This document shows, one piece after another, positions 9,777-22,061 of a stretch of 64,000 nt of DNA. Location of the stretch: positions 63,694,587 through 63,758,586 of the forward strand of contig CM076849.1 of the NCBI GenBank assembly GCA_039519185.1, written 5' to 3'. The position numbers and the translations under genes were made by a program. A model generated the notes under the pieces. The model worked only from the letters and a program-made list of their open reading frames with translations, did not search any database and was not told the origin of the DNA. This DNA comes from Astragalus membranaceus (Eukaryota; Streptophyta; Magnoliopsida; Fabales; Fabaceae). Every line of letters begins with the position of its first letter. Positions within the stretch are counted from its first letter, which is position 1.

Positions 9777-12395
9777 AGCCCACAAAACTTCGTTTAAGGT
9801 CTCATGCTTCCTCTTGGCCTTGTCTTCTACGTTCTTATTAATGATCTCAATAATGATCTTGTTGGTGGCCTCGACTTGTCCATTAGTTTGAGCATAATAA
9901 GGCATTGAGTTCCTCATCTTAATGTCATACTCTTGGGCAAAGGCCACCACCCATTCTTCTGTGAACATAGTACCTTGATTAGCAGTAATGGTCTCAGGGA
10001 TTCCAAACCTACATATGATTTGGTTCTCAATGAACCCTATCACTGTTACTTGATTGACATTCACCATTGGCATGGCTTCCACCCATTTGGTGAAATAGTC
10101 TGTGGCCACAATGTTAAAGTTGTGCCCTTTGGAGCTCGGAAGGTATATGTTTCCAATCAAGTCCATGGCACATCCTCTGAATGGCCAAGGCTTGGCGATT
10201 GGGTGGAGCTCATCCACGGGGACCCTTTAAATGGGACCGTGTAACTGGCAAGCTTCGCACCCTTTAGCATATTGGAAATTGTCAGCCGTTATGGTCAACC
10301 AATAGTATCCATGCCAGTAGATTAACCACTTCATGATGGGTCCAGACCTACGTGACCCACAGACCCCTTCATGAACTTGAGCCATGACCAAGTAGGATTC
10401 CTTTTTCTTTAGGCATCGCAACAGTACCCCATTAGTGCTCTTCTAATACAGTTCATCACCTATTAGGACGTAATTGAGGGCTCTCTACTTGATTTTGAAG
10501 TCAGTCCAAGCAGAAGGGTATCGCTAACAACCTATCAGCAGTCTTATCCAAGCATCGGCTGTGTTCTGCTCGACCGCCTTCGTGGCGTCCTGATGCATGA
10601 TTTCCATCACCATTTCCTTGTATCCAGAGGATTGCTGAGCTAGATCACTTGCTTCTTGGTTCTCTTCTCTTGGAAGTGCATGATAACAACATCGGCAAAC
10701 AACTTTAACAAGTTGCGAGTCGAGGCGTGCGATTCTCTCAGCTTAGACCTATAGCATTTGTATTCACCAGTAATTTGTTTAATTACTAGCTGAGAGTCCC
10801 CTTCTATTTCCACGTAGTGAGCTTTCATGGCGGCCATAATATCACGCCCAATAATCAAAGCTTCATACTCAACTTGATTATTGGATCCCCGATTCTCTGT
10901 CCTTTACATGAACTTCCATGTTTTTCCACACAGTCTAGATATGACTACCCCAACATCTGCACCTTTTTGGGTGCTTGACCCGTCAAACATGAGAACCCAA
11001 ATTTTTAAGCCAACATAGTTGACAGGCTCAGCTGGTGGATCGTGGCCCTCAACACACGGGTGTTGGGCGAGAAAATCGGCTAAGGCATGTCCTTTGACGG
11101 CCTTTAAAGGTACATATGTTAAAGAAAATGCGTTTAATTTAATGGCCCACTTTATAAGTCTCCCTTGCAAGACAAGCTAATTAAAGAGGTACCTTACCAT
11201 ATCAACTTTGCATACAACTAGAACCTCCTTGGGCAACAAATAATATTCCAATTTGGTACAAGCATTAAACAATGATAAACAAAGCATTTCAATTGGAGAG
11301 TATCTAGTTTTTGTATCATGGAGAATTCTACTAAGATAATAAATAGCTCTCTCGACACCATTGTCATCATCCCATGCTAGTAGGCAACCGATGGCTTGGT
11401 CCTCAGCCGCAATGTAGAGCTTCAACAGCCTCCCAGATATAGGGGGAACTAGGACTGGAAGATTAGCCAAGGTAGCCTTAAATTGTTCAAAGTCCTCCTG
11501 CTGCTCTGCTCCCCACACCATCTCCTCGAAGCTCTTCAGTCTCAGCAACGACGAAAAAGCTTTCATTTTCCCTGCCGAGTCGGCAATGAATCTTCATAGG
11601 AAGTTAATCTTGCCGACGAGTCTCTACAGCTCCTTCTTAGTGCTTGGAGGACTAGCCTCCAAGATGGCATCCGCCACCACGCGAAGAAGCCACATGATCA
11701 AATCAACTAGAGAAAAAGGAGGGTGTTGCAAAGAACGCCCAAACAAAATTAAGTTCCCTTGGTTGTGAACCAAGAATACTAGAAAGTTCCCTAGCATATA
11801 CACCAAACGCACGCTTAGTGGGATTCATCTTGAGGTTGTAGAGTCTCATCCGTTTCAAAGATTGTTCAAGCTCAACAAGATGTGCTTCAATGCTTTTAGA
11901 CTTGACTACCACATCATCAATGTATACTTCCATGCTCTTGCCGATTAAGTCATGGAAGATTGCGTTCATTTCCCTTAGATAAGTGGCTCCCACATTCTTG
12001 AGTAGATGCCTAAGGCGCCAGGGCACCTAAAGGCAGTCTTATGGGTGTCCGCCTCGACCACATAGATCCGGTTGTATCCAGAGTAGCTATCCATAAACGT
12101 TAGAGTGTTTGCAGCAGCATCGGCTAACATATCCGCCACTAGCTAGCATACCATACTCATCCTTCAGCGTGGCCAAGTTCAAGTTTCTATAGTCAATACA
12201 AACTATCACTTGGCCATTCTTCTTAATTACCGGTACGATGTTAGATAGCCATTCAACATACCCGGTGGTACTTATGAACCCTGTCTTCAGTAACGTTTCT
12301 ACCTCAGCTTTGACTTGAGGCATCAGCTGAGGATTCAACCTCCTAGGTGGCTGCTTGTGACCTTTGATGTAAAGTGGCTTCAAGTATTTCATCAT
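9777..12395 (-). pseudogene. Ty3/gypsy pol (RT, RNase H, integrase), broken
   Basis: RT begins near 12395 (GFISTTGYVEWLSNIVPV, CIDYRNLN), breaks frame, then resumes at 12026 with the catalytic YIDDVVV motif. The RNase H tether is at 11566-11177 and the RNase H core at 11170-10904 (FDGSS) and 10858-10640 (EIEGDSQLVIKQITGEY). The integrase zinc finger is at 10421-10227 (CEACQLHG) and the core at 10217-9777 (CAMDLIG, then NGQVEATNK). The second catalytic Asp of the integrase is Asn (ITANQGT; codon at 9978-9980). Frameshifts separate almost every domain. It is an old, inactive copy cut off inside the integrase by CACTA C1. Confidence 0.9.
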
Positions 12396-12752
12396 ATCCG
12401 CGTAGGCTTTTCAAATAGCATCCCCTCGGCAAGCTGATTCTCTGACTCCGTCAAGGCAGCCCAATCGGCCTCCTCAGCAAAAAGGTCACCATCAAGTTCC
12501 TTAGGTTGCCCCTTGGCTCCTCAGAAATCTAGTGAAAGTTATCCCACCATTTCTATCTCTGCGAGGAAACCTTCGCCTTTCTCGTTCAATATGTCATCCA
12601 AGATGGAATCACTCATCGGATCATCTTCGAAGACAAGCAGCCCGAATGGATCTTCAGCCTCAAAATTCATATTTGTGCCCATGGAGCCCTCGGCCAACAA
12701 GTTTGGTTTCCCTCTAGGGGAGGAAGCCTCAGTGTCATCACCTAGTGCCTAG
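9777..12752 (-). mobile_element. Ty3/gypsy retrotransposon fragment, internal part
   Basis: Read right to left it gives reverse transcriptase, RNase H, zinc finger and integrase. C1 truncates it at the left and C2 interrupts it at 12752; 20047-20084 is its probable continuation. No LTR is present. The stretch 12396-12752 has no intact domain; by position it is the protease-to-RT spacer, rich in acidic codons on the minus strand. Confidence 0.85.
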
Positions 12753-13184
12753 CACTACAAGAATTATTGGTTTTTCCGGCCAGGAGTTTCCGGCGGATAT
12801 AGATCCGCCGCAAAGTTACCGGCGGAATCTACGAATTTCCGGCGGAATTTATCCGCCTCAAAGTTACCGGCGGAAAAATTGACATTTGCGGCGGATTAAA
12901 ATTCGTCTTGGCTTTTGCGGCGGATTTAACGGTTCTTGCGGCGGATTTGGGTTCACAATTTTTTTTTCTTTTACGAGATTTTAATTAATCGCCGCAAATG
13001 CACCTCCGTCCGCCGCAAATCCCTTATGTCCGCCGCAAATCCCTTAAATCCGCCGGTAACTGCCGTTTCTGGCGGATCTTGCCTTTTGACCGTTTGACTT
13101 CGTTTCTCCTATATAAACCCCTTCTCCCCTTCTTCTTTTTTCACACCTCTACCAATACTCTCATTCTCTTGATACGGCACTCGA

Positions 13185-13765
13185 TCTCTTAATACGGCAC
13201 TCTCTTGAGCATTGTCGGCAGCAGGGTTCCAATTGAGTGGCGTACGTCTCCATTTTTTTGTAAAAAAATTTCCACATTGTCATGAAGACCCCTTCATCTT
13301 TTTCGTTAAAAGTAACCCCTTTATCAGCATAAAGTTCATCCTCATTATTTTCATCACAAGAGACATATACGCTCATCAAATGCTCGGTATCATCCTCCAA
13401 ATTAACAACCCGTCCTTGCAGTTCCTCAAACTTTCTATTTAGAGATTCAATCATCTTTTCAAAAGATGGTTTCTTGTGAAACTTTCTATTTTGAAAATAT
13501 GGCTGAATCTCTAAATAGAAAGTTTGAGGAACTGCAAGGAAGGGCTGTTAAGTTGAAGGATGATACCGAGCGTTTGATTAACGTATATGTCACTTGCGGT
13601 GAAATAATGAGGAGGAGCTTTTTGCTGATAAATGGGTTACTTTTAACGAAAAAGATGAAGGGGTGTTCACGACAATGTGGAAATTTCTTTACAATGAAAT
13701 GGAGACATACGCCACTGTAATGGAGCTGCTGCCGACAATGCTCAAGAGAGTGTCATATCAAGATA
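13185..13765. repeat. ~260 bp inverted repeat inside C2
   Basis: The left arm (about 13185-13446, read on the minus strand) and right arm (about 13505-13765, plus strand) encode nearly the same text, both beginning ESLNRKFEELQGR. The spacer is about 55 nt and itself holds the near-palindrome CATCTTTTCAAAAGATG. The plus-strand frame is broken while the minus-strand copy stays open for about 97 codons. A transcript through this region would fold into a long hairpin. I do not recognise the encoded protein. Confidence 0.85.
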
Positions 13766-13868
13766 ATGGCGTAGGTCTCCGTTCAGGGGTAGCAGACATT
13801 AAATATATATTTTACTATTTTTCCCAATTTTTATTGCTTTAGATTATTTAATTTTTTTGTTTAAAATA

Positions 13869-14112
13869 TTTTATTAATTGTATGGATATTTTTTTAGTGA
13901 TAATATTTTACTGCTTTTCCCAATTTTTATTTTTTTAAATTAAAAATTAATTAGTTATTGGATTTTATTTTTTTATCAATAATTAAAAAAATTAATAAAA
14001 TAATATATATTTTTAATTAAAACGATTTTTTTAAAAAAATAAAATTTATTTTTTAAAAATAATAATAATTTTTTTTAAAAAAAAATGGTACTTTGCGGCG
14101 GATTTGTGTTTT
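13869..14112 (+). repeat. copy 1 of a ~240 bp direct repeat (copy 2 at 19470-19712)
   Basis: The AT-rich stretch ending GGTACTTTGCGGCGGATTTGTG is nearly identical to the sequence just inside the 3' end of C2. The last ~190 bp differ at only one or two positions by eye. It marks an internal second copy of the 3' subterminal region. Confidence 0.9.
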
Positions 14113-15081
14113 TTGCGGCGGATGTTGAGCATTTGCGGCGGATTATAGCTTTTGCGGCGGATTATTTGGTGTTTTTAAAAAAAAGGCGCGATATTTTAAT
14201 TTGAATATCCGCCGCAAAGTACCACGAATCCGCCGCAAACCTCCGTAAATAAAAAACCCGGGGATTTTAAATTTCAAAATCCGCCGCAACCGTCCAGAAT
14301 CCGCCGCAAAGCACCGAAAAAAAAAAACCCGCGGATATTGAATTTCAAAATCCGCCGCAACCGTCCAAATCCGCCGCAAATCCCTTTTGGCCGTTGGGCT
14401 GCGTTTTTCTATATATATATCCATTCCCCACTTCTCATTCTTCACACTTCTAACAATCCTCCCATTCTCTTCTTAAAATTTCTCTTTTACTCTCTCCCAA
14501 ATTCTCTCCTTCTCTACTAAATCTGTTTTTGAAGTGTAGCGCTTCCTCCCTACGAATTGTCTTCGGCTCTTATTGGGAAATTTCTTCAAGGTATGTTTTT
14601 GATATTAGTTAATAGTTTTAGTTTTTAATTTTTTTTTTAATATTCGTTTTTAAATTATTTTATAATAATATGAATTTGTTACTAATTGTGTTGTTTTTTT
14701 TGTTTAGGTATTGTTTGGGTTCCTCCTTTTTCCTCTCTGCTTGAGTTCAGGATAAGCTTCAAGCCAGAGCCTTCTCTTCACTACGGTTAGTTGTTAAAGT
14801 AATTAATAAAATATTACTTACTTCACTATTTTTAGTAAAATTTTGTTTAGTATTTTGTTTGCAATAATAATACAAATTAATTTATATTGAAAAAACTTAT
14901 TTATTAAGTTCACTTATAAATTTTATTAACATATATTGTCTTATAAAAATTGAAATTTAAAATTAAATTTGGAATTATTATTTATAATGTTTAAATTATT
15001 TGTATATAACATTATTAAAAAATTAATTCTGTTGCTTGTAATTAATTGGTAGTTTATTGAAATATCAAAATAAAATGAGTA

Positions 15082-15090
<9 letters not shown>

Positions 15091-15127
<37 letters not shown>
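15091..15127. repeat. (TA)n microsatellite
   Basis: A pure TA run about 37 bp long lies in the leader of the C2 TNP2-type gene. Confidence 0.9.
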
Positions 15128-15129
<2 letters not shown>

Positions 15130-15195
15130 AAATATGAAGTAATTGATAGTTTATTTTATTTATATTGTAGTGTAGTATACGTATAGTTCTTGAAA

Positions 15196-17181
15196 ATGGA
15201 TCGTAGTTGGATGTATGATCGATTGTATCCTGGAAGAACTGGTGTAAAACGACGTTTTGTAGAAGGAGTAGAAGAGTTTATTTTTTGTGCTAAGTACATT
15301 GATCATGAAGAATTTGGGCGACAAGGCGGTATTAGATGTCCGTGCTTGAAATGTTCATTTCGAGCTATAAAAAATGAACATGAAGTTAGACTTCATTTGT
15401 ACAATAATGGGTTTAGGCCAAATTATTGGACATGGAGTCGTCACGGGGAAGGAGCGCCAGGGGTAGCTGCAGTTCCTGCGGTTAATGTTCCGGTTGAAGT
15501 AGTAGTTCACACATCAAGTAGTTATCCAGTGACTACGACATCTGAAGGATGGGGAATACAACCGTTAGATGTTTATCAGGGAATGATATCTGACGCTGTT
15601 GGAGTAAATTTGGATTTTGAAGAACCAGATGCTGACGAAGTTCCAAATGAGGAAGCTCAAAGGTTTTACATGTATTTGAGTGAGACAAATAAACCCATAT
15701 TTGAAGGATCTACAGACTCAAAATTATCAATGTGTGTTCGGTTGTTGGGTCTTAAGTCTCAATTTAATGTTGCTGAGTTGTGCATGGAATATATGACCAA
15801 AATGATGTTGGATGCAACCCCCATTAGAGGGAGTTTACCGCAAAGTTATTATGAAGCTAAAAGAGTGGTATCGAAGCTTGGCTTAAAATCTAAAAGGATT
15901 GATTGTTGTGTGTCTGGTTGCATGCTCTATTATAACAATGAGTTTGGCATAAATGATGGAGAGTTGTCGGAATGCAAGTTGTGTGGACAACCACGCTATC
16001 GTGTCAGTAGATCAGGGATGAGCAGAGGCAAACCGGTTCCACGAAAATCAATGTTCTTCTTACCTACACCGTGAAACAACACATTTTTGTTCTCATTATT
16101 TCAAGAATCAGTTTGCTCCTGGAAGCAGTCGAAATGAAGTGGATACTGAATGGCGACATCCTTTGGCTTTGTCTGTCTTTTGTCTACCCGGTCGTCCATC
16201 TGGGAAGGAGTCAAGTCACTGGCTAACAGATGAAGAGTTAAGTTCAGCACATGTTCATGTGTTGATAAACTGTACTGAGGTGCAACCATTTATTGAGTAT
16301 GTTCCTCAACATTAACAATCGATCTTAATTAGTTAATATAGTAGACAAGTGTAACAATTAAATTATTTCTTTTTAGGGAGTTCTTGTCATCAGAGGCAGT
16401 ACGTGAAGACCAATCTTCTGCTCATATTCATGCGCATTTTCCAATGTGGTTTAGTCAATATGTGTATTCCCTCCCGCCAAATCCTACCAACCAACACTTG
16501 AGGAACATATCAGACGGTCCTCGAAGATGTGTTAAAGAATGGCACACATACTTTGTCAATGGATACAAATTTCACACCAATGAATGGACACAGGGCAGAG
16601 AGACAGTCAATAGTGGAGTGTGCATGAAGGGGGTCACTGGAGGAGGTGAAGATGATTTTTATGGTGTGGTTCAACACATATATGAACTTCAGTACCCCCA
16701 TCTAGATTTTAGTCCAAAGGTAGTGGTTTTTTATTGTAATTGGTTTGATCCGTCTGCTCGAGGAACAAAGGTGAATCCAAAGTCAAATACAGTGGACATT
16801 AAAATCAATGGTAGATATCGATCGTATGATTCGTTCGTCATTGCACAAAATGTGAGACAAGTCTATTATGTCCCTTATCCATCAATGCGGACTGATAGGC
16901 GTGGTTGGTGTGTCGCAATTAAAACAAAACCAAGAGGTCGCATTGATCAGACAAATGATGACACGGTGGAAGATATGCCATATCAAATGGAAGAGATGTC
17001 TAATGTAAATGAAGTGATTCAAGTTGAACCCATTGTTCGTTTATGTGATGAGCCAAACACCGGCGATGAAGTTGTTGATGACGAAGATGCTGATGGTGAT
17101 GATGCAACAGACCACATTGGTGTATCAAGAATTCACTCCTCCGATGATGATGATTTTGAGAATGAATGGGATTCAAATTAG
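15196..17181 (+). pseudogene. TNP2-type transposase gene, DDE core deleted
   Basis: The ATG at 15196 opens MDRSWMYDR, the transposase-associated N-terminal domain (PF13963: CPCLKC, HLYNNGF, WSRHGE). The frame continues to GKPVPRKSMFFLPTP and stops at 16072-16074. At the point where the Transposase_21 core (PF02992, several hundred residues) should begin, the sequence jumps to the C-terminal part: a DUF4218-like end in another frame (16073-16296, THFCSHYF), an intron 16297-16376 with GT/AG ends, and a DUF4216 domain (16377-17181, EWHTYFVNGYKFHT, GGEDDFYGVVQHIYEL, VVFYCNWFD). The tail is acidic. The catalytic core is gone, so C2 cannot make its own transposase. The flanking parts are otherwise open, so the deletion is probably recent. 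Confidence 0.85.
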
Positions 17182-17292
17182 AATGAATGTAATTTATGTT
17201 TCAACAATTCTATTTTTAATGAAGATGTTAATTTTAATGAAGGATGTTATTTGTTTGAGAATGAATGGGATTCAAATTATTTATTTTAATGC

Positions 17293-17622
17293 ATGAGTTT
17301 TGTATATGTTTATGTTAACCTTGTTCCTCCTCCACCTCCCGATGCCGCCAGCACTAGCAGGCGGAAGACATCTACTCGCCTAGGGCGCCGTACTCAGCCT
17401 GCGCGTGTTGTTGTTACTACTGGCGGATATTTGCCACCACCTGTGTCTGAGGATGGTGCTAGTACTAGTACTGCAGGGGGCCCATCGATTCCTGTTGGTA
17501 CTGAGGGCTTATCCCCGACACATGTTGATGCGGATGGGGTACGCACATTCATTGATGGGACTGAGGTGATTAGGGTTACACCTGATGGGCGTATCATATT
17601 GCAGATTGTTTGCGATTCGTAA

Positions 17623-17698
<76 letters not shown>

Positions 17699-19434
17699 AT
17701 ATTATTATTTATTAATTTATTTTTGTTGCCATTTATATATATATATAACTTATATTTGGTGTAACAAAATTCATCTTTTTTTAATGCAGTTTTATTCCTT
17801 CGAAGGCTTCAGCTACCGCCATCACAAAAACAATCAAGGAGAATTTTACCAAGAGCTGGAAGAACTGGACGGAAGTTAGAAAAGATAAGGATGCAAATAA
17901 GAAGATGTTAAGATCATTTTTGGTAAGTTATTCGATTCTACGAAATAATTAATTTGGTGTATTATCTTTTATATTGACTTGATTAATTAATTAATTATTG
18001 CCTTATAATTAACAACATTATTGTAAATTTCTTAAATAGGAAAAATGTACATGGTATCCAGGGGAGCAAGCCGCAGTTGAGAGAGTGTTCCATAAGAGAT
18101 GTTCTCATCGCTATTCTGAATTGATGCGGAGGGCGCGCAATACGCGTACGAAGCCATCTTATATGGGAGACTCAACTTGGGCTGAGTTTAATGAGTATTG
18201 GGAGAAAGATGAAGGATTTAAGAATTATTGTGAGAAATCCAAGAAGAACCATGCTTCTGAAAAAGGTGGCTGCACACACACGGGGGGGAGTGTTAATACT
18301 GCAACGCATTACATACGTTTGGTAAATTTATTACTTAATTTATTACTTGATTAATTAATTAATTATTTATAATAATTAACTAGTCATTTTCAATATGTGT
18401 ATTTAATTAATAATATATATATATATATAGGTGGAGAGGGAACAAAGGCCAATCACTTTGCCTGAGTTGCATTGCCACATGCATATGGTGGAGGAGACTG
18501 GTGAGTACGTTACAGATCAGGCGAGGCGTATTCAGGTAAAACTACTTTTACAATTATATATATTAATTAATGTTTATTATTTATATTAATAATTAGTTAT
18601 TTATTTGTTGGGTTATTTTTTCAGGAGAGCTTCGAGGGTGGGATGGCTGAGTACCATCAGTCACAACAGGGCAGTGGGGCAGCTGTCGATCCAGTGGAGG
18701 AGGCTAGAGTAGCTCGTGATGTTTGGGAGAGAGCAGTTGGTCCCCAAAAGACTAATCGTCTGGTAGGATCAGGTGGTATTGGACCGGCTGCTTTTCGAAC
18801 AAGCATTATTCCGAGTCTATCAGATTCACATTCTGGATCCTCGACTGGTCGCAATTATGTTCCCAATGCTGGTGAGTTGAATGAGGTTAGGCAATTGACG
18901 CAGCAACTGAGCGAGGCTCAGCGTCAGATTGCCGAGCGGCAGCAGCAAAGCGATCGGGAAATTCAGGCGATTCGGGATCGAAGTGAGCAGGAAATTCAGG
19001 CGATTCGGGAGCAGACTAGGGTATCTGAGGAGCGCATGGAGGAGCGCTTTAAGTTCTTGCAGGATCAGATGGTGTCTAGCTCGAGGCCATCCTCATCAGC
19101 ATCCTACCCGCCGCCGCCACAGCAGCAGTACTACCAGCAGCAGTATGCACCCCAGTATCCCCCGCCGTATGCATCCCAATATCCCCCGCAGTATACATCG
19201 CAGTATGCGCCGCCATTCCAGCCATACCAGCAGCAACATCAGTCACCCCGCCAGCCATACCAGCAGGCCCAACATCAGTCACCCCTGATCCAGCCAAACC
19301 AGCAGTACCCCCAGCAGCGGTCACCCCCGCTGGACATTGATCTTAATGTCCAAATGTCATCGCTCAGTGCTTTACTTCAAGATGATACATATTATAATAA
19401 TGTTGATGACATTGACCGGCAGGCACCCCAGTAG
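17293..19434 (+). CDS. TNPA-like protein (Transposase_24 / Ptta En/Spm family), five exons
   Basis: Exons 17293-17618, 17790-17922, 18040-18321, 18431-18535 and 18625-19434 all have GT/AG borders, and the frame is kept across all four introns, giving about 551 residues. The second to fourth exons carry the Transposase_24 (PF03004) pattern: KENFTKSWKNWTEVRKD, CTWYPGEQAAVERVFHKRCS, STWAEFNEYW, CTHTGGSVN, PITLPELHCHMH. The last exon has a coiled-coil-like Glu/Gln/Arg region (about 18870-19060) and then a Pro/Gln/Tyr-rich repeat region. In En/Spm the TNPA protein binds the subterminal repeats; that role is inferred by family and position. The start codon is uncertain, since an upstream leader exon is possible. 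Confidence 0.85.
17625..17697. repeat. (TA)n microsatellite in first intron of the C2 TNPA-like gene
   Basis: A pure AT run of about 70 bp lies just after the donor site. C3 has an AT run at the same intron position, so it is an inherited feature of this family. Confidence 0.9.
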
Positions 19435-20713
19435 CTTTAGATTATTTTATTTATTTGTCTGGATATTTTATTAATTGTCTGGATATTTTATTAATTGTAT
19501 GGATATTTTAACTGCTTTTCCCAATTTTTATTTTTTTAAATTAAAAATTAATTAGTTATTGGATTTTATTTTTTTATCAATAATTAAAAAAATTAATAAA
19601 ATAATATATATTTTTAATTAAAACGATTTTTTTAAAAAAATAAAATTTATTTTTTAAAAATAATAATAAATTTTTTTAAAAAAAAATGGTACTTTGCGGC
19701 GGATTTGTGTCGTTTGCGGCGGATTTTAAATAAAACGGGTGTTTTGCGGCGGATAAGGGGTACTTTGCGGCGGATAATTTGCGGCGGATATTGGGTACTT
19801 TCCGGCGGATATATTGCGTCAAAAATTTGTCCCCTTTTCCGGCGGATTATCCGCCGCAAATTTGCGTTGGATTTTGCGGCGCCACTAAATCCGCCGCAAA
19901 CTTGCGGCGGATAATCCGCCGCAACGCGTTTGCTTCGAGCTGGCTACCGGCGAAAAACTTCCGCCGCAAAGTCCAAATATCCGCCGAAATTTGGCTTTTG
20001 CGGCGGATTTCGCCCGCCGCAAAGTCCAGCTTTGCTTGTAGTGTAGGATTTCTTCGGACTATATATGGGGACCATAGGCATTCACATTACAAGAAAAATT
20101 GGATTTACCGGCGGAAAAATCTATCAGAAACGGACGAAATCCGCCGGTAATGTAACATTACCGGCGGAAAAATCCGCTGGAAAAACGCTCGTAGGTAATG
20201 TTTTCCAGCAGAAAGGTAAGTTCCCGCGGATTTTCCGGCAGAAATTACCGACGGAAATTCCGACGGAAACAACCCAAAATCCGCCGGCAATATATTTCTT
20301 TTTTTAATAATTTTTTTCCAAAAATCGTCGGAAACTACTAAAATCCGCTGCAAATGTTTGTTTGGTTTTTTTTTTAAATTTTCGAAAACCGTCGGAAATT
20401 GCTAAAATCCGCCCAAATATTTTCTTTTTAAGTTTTCAAAAATCCTCCGGAATAATTATTTTTTTAGAAAACTTTTTAAAATCCACCTGTAATTTTTTGT
20501 TATTTTCTCAAAAAAGTTCGATAAAATCGTGTACACCAAATTTTTTTCTTTATCCAGCACACCAAAATCTGCCGGAAATATTTTGTTTTTTTATTAATTT
20601 TTTTTCTTCATAAATTCACCAAAATTCTTTTTTTTTTGTTTTTGAAAAAATTCAGGAAATTAAATAATTAAATAAAATACAATTATATAATAAATTATAT
20701 ATAATGAGAATAC

Positions 20714-22005
20714 TTATATATTAAATAACGAGAATTGTTTCGATAATGAAAATGATAAACTGGGACTGCTGCGGGGACTACTAATGTGGCTGTTGTTGTG
20801 GCTACTGCTAGAAAAGAGGCTGCTGGGACTGCTGTTGGAGCTGCTGCTGAGAGTTGATGCTACTATATGGGTTCTGGTAGGGAGGCTGGAAGACACCATA
20901 CGACTAAAAAGCACCGTCGTAAGCCTGCTGCAACTGGTAGGGTGGCTGAAAAGATGATGGCATATAGAAGGCATTGGGGGCTGAGTCATATTGAAAAACG
21001 CTTCCAGCGCTCCTCATTTAGCCTAGTCTGCTCCAACATCTGTTCAAACATCATTTGATGGTCCTGCATTTACTCTTCATGATGAATTCGCTGCTCTTCG
21101 ATATGCTGTCTCCGCAGCAGTAGGTATAGTAGAGCGACTAGTTTTATCAGCAGAAGATGATTTACCCCGACTTGGAATATACTACCAATTCCTTCCATGC
21201 GACCACTTTTTTGTGGACCAATTGATTTCTTCCAAACATCATAAGCATGTCGTTGTTCCTCGGCGGGATCAAAAGTGCGGCTACTACTCTGCTGAATCTC
21301 CCGATATTAACTCAGGCAACCCAATGGGGCGACGATGCAGTTCCTCCTACATAGTTATTAATAAAATACATATTATTATATATGATGATAATATTGAATT
21401 GACTATTACATAAATTATATATAAATTAATAACTAATTAAAGTTACCAAGCGTTTGTGATGTTGAGCAGCATTGACAAAACCTTTCTGAGAAGCACAGTT
21501 CTTCTTGGCTTCTCACATTTTTCTTTGAATTGAGGTTTATTCTATCTGTCTTTGAGTTCGTGCCAATTAGACTTTCCAATAAAATGAGGCTTCTTATCAC
21601 TTAATCGCGCATCCCGGAGTAAATCAGAACGACGGTGAGAAGCTCTTTTATGGAAGATTTTCGCAACCTCCTTCTCTATTTCGGGTTCCCATGCCATTTT
21701 TCCCTATTAAATTACATTTATAAATAACTTGTTAATAAAAAATAAATTAATCAGATCAATAAATTGAATAAAAATTTATAAATAAGTAAAACAACTTACT
21801 CTGAAATGATCAAACATCTTCTTTCTATCATCTTTATTTTTTTTTAATCTCCATCCAAAACATTCAAGGTTTGTTGTAATTCTCCTTAATCACATCTGTG
21901 ATCGAGGTGGATGCACCCTTCGAAGGATAAAATCTGTACATTAAAAAAATGTCATTATATACATATATATGTATATATAAGCTTATAATAAATTCAATAA
22001 TTATC

Positions 22006-22061
<56 letters not shown>

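Larger units (their letters stand above)
12753..20043 (+). mobile_element. CACTA (En/Spm) element C2, complete ends
   Basis: It starts CACTACAAG and ends CTTGTAGTG, with the 3 bp direct repeat TAG on both sides (12750-12752 and 20044-20046). Subterminal repeats are CCGCCGCAAA and TTTGCGGCGGA in both orientations at each end. Inside are a large inverted repeat, a TNP2-type gene with its core deleted and an intact TNPA-like gene. An internal block at about 14085-14400 again holds dense subterminal repeats, with 3'-end-like sequence before it and promoter-like sequence after it, so the element looks like two elements fused head to tail. It sits inside gypsy pol. Confidence 0.95.

Noticed and set aside
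12513..12752. Plus-strand open frame in the gypsy fragment
   Set aside because: It is antisense to the degraded gypsy pol; codon content and context favour the minus strand.
13466..13720. Open frame with ESLNRKFEELQGR read as a gene
   Set aside because: It is one arm of the inverted repeat and loses the frame kept by the other arm; treated as repeat.
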